64,000 nt of DNA from contig NC_037689.1 in assembly GCF_003255815.1 (NCBI RefSeq), positions 21,248,230 to 21,312,229 on the forward strand, read 5' to 3'. This DNA is from Theropithecus gelada. Its lineage: Eukaryota > Chordata > Mammalia > Primates > Cercopithecidae. The number at the start of each line of letters is the position of its first letter. Position 1 is the stretch's first letter. A program made the position numbers and the translations under genes. Shown piece after piece: positions 58,639 through 64,000 of the stretch. The notes under the pieces are model-generated. The model was given only the letters and a program-made list of their open reading frames with translations. It was not told the origin of the DNA and ran no database searches.

Positions 58639-59310
58639 TGTTCCTGGACCAAACCGAGGGTCGGGCTGCTGATCCTCGCGGCCCAATAATGAGATGCAGA
58701 TGAACTAGGAGAGAAGGGAGTTTTTATTTCCGTAACCAGTTACAGGGAGAAGGCCTGGAAATTATTGCCAGACCAACCCAAAATGAACAAAGTTTTTCGG
58801 AGCTTATATGCCTTCTAAGCTATATGTCTAGATATAAATGTGCGTTCATCTAAAGATAGAAGTGATTAACTTCTTTTAATCTATAACTAAGATGTGAGTC
58901 CTGAAGACCTTCCTCTGAAGCCTCAGTAAATGTATTTAATCTAAATGCGACCCGGTGCTGGAGTGTTTACCCTTATCTTGTCTCCTGGTAAGTCATGGAG
59001 GTCTGGGGAGTTCCTTTAGTCCCCAATAAAGCTTGTCTGTGGAGGCCTGGGGAGTTTCTTCAGACCCCCAGTAAAACTTGTTTAATCCTAAAAGGGTCCT
59101 ATTAAGAATTCCTTCACTATCTTGCCATGCTTCAAGGCCCAGGAAAGGCCTGGGCAAAACTCTTGGTGGGCTTTTGTTACCTTCCACCCTTTGTGTAAGG
59201 GCACTGGCTCTATCAGCTTTTAATATTTAACTTCACCACTCAGTCAGTGCAGGAACAGTTGTTATGGGGGCCTGCGTTAGTGAGTCCTGGTCTGCCATGT
59301 TAGTATGACA
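58639..59310 (-). mobile_element. ERV1-type LTR, minus orientation
   Basis: On the minus strand it begins TGTCATACTAACATGG and ends CGGTTTGGTCCAGGAACA. It has a TATA-like CATATAAG (complement of about 58804-58811), an AATAAA (complement of about 58724-58729) and roughly 85 bases of U5 after it. Contains two tandem 44-bp units (from 58996 and 59040). Subfamily not assigned, and no clear target duplication was found. Confidence 0.7.
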
Positions 59311-59780
59311 CAATGAAGATAAAATAATGCAGAGAATAAAACCTAAATGAAGCATAATTGTGATATGTTTTTATCTCTTTGGAAAACAACTTAACTCCAG
59401 TCCTGCAAGACTTAGTATTTATCTCAAGCATTAGCAGCACTTCCTTTTTTTTTTTTTTTTTATTTTCTTTCAGCTAAAAGCCAAAGAACTGTTCAATTGA
59501 GGACTTCATTTTGTCAGAATTGAGATTAAAATATCCAAGAGAAGTTAAAGCAATTATTTTCCACTGGGTGGGCTATTATTAGGTACATTTTACTTTGCTT
59601 TTCAATGTATCTAATAAAGACTCTTTGTATGATTATCCCCCCACTCAAGCCCATCCCACATCCAGGAGTTATTTGGTTTCATATGCCCTTATTATGAAAA
59701 CATTAAAACCTGTGTACCATCTAAAACTATTTTTAGGATCAATGATATTTGTAGTAAAATAGTCAACTTTTATTTTTTAG
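59311..59780. other. No gene; T run inside
   Basis: Unique-looking AT-rich sequence with a T tract at 59444-59461. Ends in a good splice-acceptor-like tract. Confidence 0.4.
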
Positions 59781-60245
59781 TATGAGACTTCAACAGGAAA
59801 CAAAAAGAGCTGTCTCCACCGGACTGTTTAGTAGACTGACACCAACTCCCATGTATGAAAGAGCCCTGGCCACACCACAACGCAAGAGATTTTTATGATA
59901 AAGAAGTATAATTCCACTACATAATTTGCAACAAGTAAAATGCTACGACCTGAAGTCCTATAGAGCCTGATGATATCTCAACGTTCCACAGTGAGTGTTC
60001 TCTGGGTCACTTACAGCTCCTATCATGAACTCTGCAGAAATAGTCTTGCTACTTGCATGGTCTGCTTACCACTCTTCATTGGTATGGTTAATTCAGTATC
60101 TTCTGCCATCCTGTCTTTCTTTTAATATCCAGAGCATCTCAAATTTCTCTCCATACGGCATTGACGAAGGAAGCAGCAAAGTTTCTCTTCTGACCTGCTC
60201 ACAACTCCAGTTCTCCTAGATGCCCACAATTTTTGCAATAAAGTT
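59781..60245 (+). CDS. Candidate 3' terminal exon (39-codon frame) with poly(A) signal
   Basis: A branch-point-like TAGTCAAC, a pyrimidine tract and AG at 59779-59780 precede a frame at 59782-59898 (38 residues plus TGA) that ends MYERALATPQRKRFL. The composition is protein-like (Arg, Thr-Pro, Ala) and lacks repeat character. About 340 bp of possible 3' UTR follow to AATAAA at 60237-60242. I do not recognise the peptide. No upstream exon has been identified in the window. If spliced with the first T completing a codon, this frame is used; another phase gives YETSTGNKKSCLHRTV and then a stop. The whole call is an inference from splice, frame and poly(A) arrangement. It could be chance. Confidence 0.3.
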
Positions 60246-60512
60246 TCAGATTAGAGAATTTCACTTCCCAAGGCATATCTATTTATGGTAAAACGGCTTC
60301 TGAAAACTAAAGAAATTCACTCTGGAATTAAGTCACGGTGGACCTTTCCCTTTTCTTTCAAAGATCTGAGAGTCAAAGAAGCTAGAGTGTCAACTTAGAG
60401 GGTCAGACCTGACTTCAAGCCTTAGAACTGCCCTTCGTTGACAGGGGTGCTTTATTAGGGCGGTTTATTTGACAAGTTCTAGGTTTCAGACTTCAAAATC
60501 TACTCCAGTGTG
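60246..60512. other. No gene seen
   Basis: Unique-looking sequence downstream of the AATAAA. Confidence 0.4.
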
Positions 60513-60532
60513 GCCGGGTGCGGTGGCTCAAT
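60513..60532 (+). mobile_element. 20-bp Alu head remnant
   Basis: GGCCGGGTGCGGTGGCTCAA is the first 20 bases of an Alu; the rest is absent and non-Alu sequence follows at once. Confidence 0.75.
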
Positions 60533-60602
60533 GCCACTTTCAGGAGACCTCGCTTAATTGGTTCTGGGAATTTTAACTTTCCCTTGTTATGCCCAGACCG
60601 TT

Positions 60603-61004
60603 TGTTCCCCAAAGAAGACCACCAGAGTCCAGAGTCAAAGCCAAGCGGCAAGGATCTTTACTACAAGTTCGAACTTGGTCCCTCCATTCCACAGCATACA
60701 GGAGGGCCTCGAACAATGCGAGTGCTTGCTTTTTATAGCCCGATGTAAACAGGATATGTAAAGTTACAGGGAACAAGGTAATTCTCTCGGTTACAGCATT
60801 ACAATTGGTTAATATTATACATTTAGCATTCCTTATCGGAGATCTCCCAGGTGATGTTTTTCTGAAGTTTGAAAGAAATATGGAGGAATGTGTTTGTGCT
60901 GGACTCAGGAAGTTGGGAGATATATGGGGGATGTGCCTCATTCCTTTCACCCTTACCCCATGCACCACCTGATTTCCATCTGTTTGCTTGTTGGCTCTGT
61001 CACA
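60603..61004 (-). mobile_element. Second ERV-type LTR, minus orientation
   Basis: Read on the minus strand it starts TGTGACAGAGCCAAC and ends CTTTGGGGAACA. It has TATAAAAAG (complement of about 60731-60739), an AGTAAA poly(A)-signal variant (complement of about 60658-60663) and a U5 containing 'gatccttgccgcttggcttt'. Not the same family as 58639-59310. Flanking bases do not form a target duplication, so limits are tentative. Confidence 0.6.
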
Positions 61005-62250
61005 AAGCTGAGAAACACTGGGGACAATAAGGCACTGAAGAATTTAGTTTCATTTTAAGTCTCAATCCCTAAGATTGTCTATTGAAATTTGGTATTTCAT
61101 GGTTGTGGTTGACACGATTAGGCACGTGCAAAATGATGGGACATGGGGAGCTTTTCTTTCTCCCCCAAACTGGGAAACTTGAGAGCTGATGGGATTGCTG
61201 GAAAAGATCCCTTCGTGACTGACAAGCAACTGCCTGAACTTTTGATTCAGGGTCGCTGCAATGGGTGGATCTTTTTCTGGCCTCCCTGAGCTCCTCACTT
61301 TCCCCCACTCTGCTGTAAGCAATGTTTTTCTTGTTATCTTTCTCTCTTTTCCCTTTTCTATCTTTTCTATCACTCAGGGCGACTGTTCTTCCATCTTGCC
61401 TAGAGACCCTGTGTGGAAACTCCTGGTCAGAGATCATTCCACCCCACTTTGAGTGGACCAAAGACAACAAGGGCCAATGAGGGCAAGTTTGAGCCAGGCC
61501 AGGTTGATATTAGGTACTAAGTGGGATGGCTAAAGTCTATGTTTTGTCACATGTACTTTGTCCCAGCCAGAGTGCAAAATGTTAATTTGGCTCCCCCATG
61601 CAGCATCTTGCAAAAATGAAAAAACATGATTTTCTTTTGTAATGTGTCTTGGTGCACAAAGCTATGGCACAGTAAGCAGGGCCATCAAACGCCCAGAGAA
61701 AGGAAGCCCAGCAAAAGTGTAAGAATTTCTCAGCAGTCAGGATTCTGGTCTCTCTCTTTCTGTGTAAACCAGTTGAATAAATGGTAAAAATCACTATTTG
61801 TCTCCTCTGCAAGGTTTTGATTAATTGGAAAAAGGATTTGTGAGGCTAGTCTTAGGCTATAGTGAATCGAGTGCATTTTGTGCTATGAATTAGTCTTTCT
61901 GTGTCACTCTGTCATAAAAAGGGGTAACAGAATAAAATGTGGGCCTAGGACCCCTTTAAGCCCACTATTCAAGCTGGCTTAACAAACTGGTCAGGTACAA
62001 ACTTTGCTACAGATCCCTGAAGCAAGAACTAGGTGAGGTTTACCCCTTGTCTTGTTTTATGTCCTTGGGAGCTTAACCTTGTGACCATGCAGGGTACCTT
62101 CTCTTGGTATCCACCATCTGGGGTGTGGGAATTTTAAAGTTCATGTCATACTTAGCCATAAATTTATCTTGAGCAGTTAAAAGCATTTGCAAACTCAAAA
62201 TTGGCTGCTCTAGGCTCCTTCTGGGAAGAGCACTAGAGACTGCTCCATGC
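61005..62250. other. Unassigned, possibly retroviral interior remnant
   Basis: No intact frame. The text has the look of a decayed ERV leader or interior next to an LTR, but no gag, pol or env motif can be pointed to. The 133- and 103-codon minus-strand frames (61062-61470) overlap in different phases and have no domain. Confidence 0.3.
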
Positions 62251-62252
62251 TA

Positions 62253-62613
62253 TAGCTCAGTAGCTAAGGTTTTATCGCTTTTTTTTTTTTTTTGAGACGC
62301 AGTCTCGCTCTGTCGCCCAGGCTGGAGTGCAGTGGCCGGATCTCAGCTCACTGCAAGCTCCGCCTCCCGGGTTCACGCCATTCTCCTGCCTCAGCCTCCC
62401 GAGTAGCTGGGACTACAGGTGCCCGCCACCACACCCGGCTAGTTTTTTGTATTTTTTAGTAGAGATGGGGTTTCACCGTGTTAGCCAGGATGGTCTTGAT
62501 CTCCTGACCTCGTGATCCGCCCGTCTCGACCTCCCAAAGTGCTGGGATTACAGGCTTGAGCCACGGCACCCGGTCGGTTTTATCTCTTTACAATGGTGGC
62601 TCGTGTTCAATTC
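62253..62613 (+). pseudogene. tRNA-derived sequence split by an Alu
   Basis: A-box TAGCTCAGTAG (62253-62263) and B-box GTTCAATTC (62605-62613) both fit the Pol III consensus. With the Alu and one target duplication removed, their starts are 44 bases apart, the spacing of a tRNA gene. The stems are poorly conserved, so this is a tRNA-like fossil, not a working tRNA. Confidence 0.6.
62285..62575 (-). mobile_element. AluY, Old World monkey type
   Basis: Near-consensus monkey AluY (GGCCGGATCTCAGC, CAGGCTTGAGCC). Target duplication GGTTTTATC (62268-62276 and 62576-62584) lies inside the tRNA-like unit. The T tail starts at about 62279. Confidence 0.96.
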
Positions 62614-62626
62614 CCAGCTTAGGTAA

Positions 62627-64000
62627 TGAGTCCCTTCTGGTTTTATGTTTGTGTGACCTTTGCCATTGACTTATTATTTACCCCTCCATGAACAACTTCT
62701 GACTTCCTCTCTTGAATTTTCTTTTCTCTAAGCTACCTTTGGATACTCTAAATCTTGTAAAGCTGCTTGCCATTTCTTTGAAGACACCTTCTGTGTCCAT
62801 GGTTAAGTCATACCCTTAGTTAAGGCTTATTGGTTTCACCTGGTTGGTTACCTTTGGTAAAATTCAAAAGCCAGAAATACTGGCTGTTTGTCCTGGCTAG
62901 AATCTGGTAAAAGAGATTTGGCTAAAAATCAGCTTAATTAAAAGCATATGTCCAATCTATAAACTTATTTAAAAGACCTTTATGCTTTTTCTCTTCTTGG
63001 GTCTTGTTTGTTTGATAAAAAGTTTTTTGTTTTGTTCTTATCAATTGACTGAATTATCTCCCCAGTCTATTTTCTTGCCCTCAATTCCCAAATGAGGGGG
63101 CCTAAAATGATTTTTGACAGCCTGGCACTCCTTGGAAAAATACAGATAAGGCACCACAGACCCTTTTTGGAGAGAAACTTCTGTTTTCCTCATAAAGCCC
63201 CGGGAATTGTAAGTGAATAGATACCTGTAAAAATCTAAGGCTCTCCTCCATTTTGCATTGCATTACCTGACTTTTTGACTTTTGGGGCTATTAAAAATTA
63301 CTTTGCATTATTAAAGAGCTTTTAGCCTTGGCATGTAATAACTAGGTAAGAAATATACTTTTGGGGCTGGCTAATGGCAGTTATAGGGGAGAAATAGTCC
63401 ACTACTTGCATGTTTGAATCAGAGAAGCATGGTTTCAGCCACCTGCAAAATATGAAAATGTCCACCACCATCCCCTCCCTCAAAAGTTAAAACTCTCATG
63501 GGAGATGGGCTGATTGGCTTTGGATTGCCTGTCAGCTTCAGGGGAATGTCCTTGCAGTAAAATTCATGGTAAAGGCATTGCACTGTCTGGTCCTATAGCA
63601 TTTCCCTCTTTTTAGTGACCCAGAATTTGGCATGAAAATGTGAAACAAAAACTTAAAAGCTAGCCAATGAAAAATCTTTAACTATCAACTCTGCCTTGTC
63701 TGTCCATCTGTGTATTTATGTGCTGTGTGTGTCTGATATCTTGCTACCAAAATAAATGAGAGCTCTGATTAATGGGCTTAAAAGTAATAAGCACTTAAGT
63801 CAAATATCTTTCCAGAAAAAAGAAACTTTAATGCCTTTTAGTTCACATGGCTTTAGTAATCTTTGGGAAATAAAGATAATTTTAAAGGTTATTGGTAAAA
63901 TAAAAATGTTTTGAAAATGTAGACATTTGATCTCAATTAGGCCGCTCAGATACTGTGTTTACTAAACTACACAATCTGGGTCTTTCACTTTTGATAATTG
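62627..64000. other. Unassigned AT-rich sequence to window end
   Basis: No exon, RNA gene or nameable repeat. Possibly a continuation of the unassigned block at 61005-62250. Confidence 0.35.

Noticed and set aside
61069..61470. 133-codon minus-strand frame
   Set aside because: Overlaps a second frame in another phase, is rich in charged low-information residues, and shows no retroviral or cellular motif.
61005..64000. Provirus with gag, pol or env
   Set aside because: No conserved retroviral motif in any frame on either strand; only an LTR-like unit at 60603-61004 is supported.
1..64000. CRISPR arrays, bacterial operons, phage or other prokaryotic systems
   Set aside because: Alu, L1, MIR, MaLR and HERV-family content shows primate nuclear DNA; no regularly spaced repeats other than microsatellites were found.

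Overview
The window is primate nuclear DNA, almost certainly from an Old World monkey (Cercopithecidae). Alu repeats are abundant, and at least five young copies (9675-9989, 13197-13491, 37471-37795, 45051-45345, 62285-62575) carry the AluY variant typical of that clade: GATCCGGCCACTGC, GGGCGAGGTGG and a CTTGAGCC ending, where human AluY has GATCCCGCC, GGGCGTGG and CGTGAGCC. Base composition is AT-rich. No intact protein-coding gene is visible. The short open frames are mostly Alu, L1, LTR or microsatellite sequence.

Layout. 0-12 kb: a THE1-type solo LTR with a perfect 5-bp target duplication, a full-length but broken processed copy of MSMO1 (C4-methylsterol oxidase) on the minus strand, several Alus and an MLT1-type LTR. 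12-15 kb: old antisense L1 carrying two oppositely oriented Alus. 15-22 kb: old LTR-like remnants, L2, a hAT transposon and a repeat-free stretch (about 18.4-20 kb). 22-24 kb: a three-deep nest of L2, L1MA and L1P. 27-27.8 kb: a 5'-inverted L1PA. 28-37 kb: MIR, L2 and old L1, with a 21-bp hairpin near 29.1 kb. 37-40.4 kb: two Alus and a cluster of four hAT-family elements, one of which holds a third Alu. 42.4-44.7 kb: mostly repeat-free sequence containing the only CpG-island-like segment (43.74-44.26 kb), the best promoter candidate. 44.3-49.2 kb: locally duplicated blocks, one inverted. 51-56.3 kb: MLT1, MLT2, a solo LTR7 (HERV-H family) and old L1, plus a repeat-free AT-rich segment with three exact POU octamers at 53.65-53.79 kb. 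56.3-61 kb: an AT-rich repeat interrupted by an LTR fragment, then two minus-strand ERV-type LTRs. Between those LTRs lies a possible terminal exon (59.78-60.24 kb). 61-64 kb: unassigned sequence with a tRNA-derived A-box/B-box unit split by a young Alu.

The window reads as intergenic or intronic DNA shaped by successive retrotransposon waves. I found no new multi-gene system. The items most worth checking are the candidate terminal exon, the CpG island, the octamer cluster, the hairpin at 29.1 kb, the split tRNA-like unit and the local duplications at 44-49 kb. Repeat family names come from recognising consensus sequence by eye. Ages and subfamilies are approximate.
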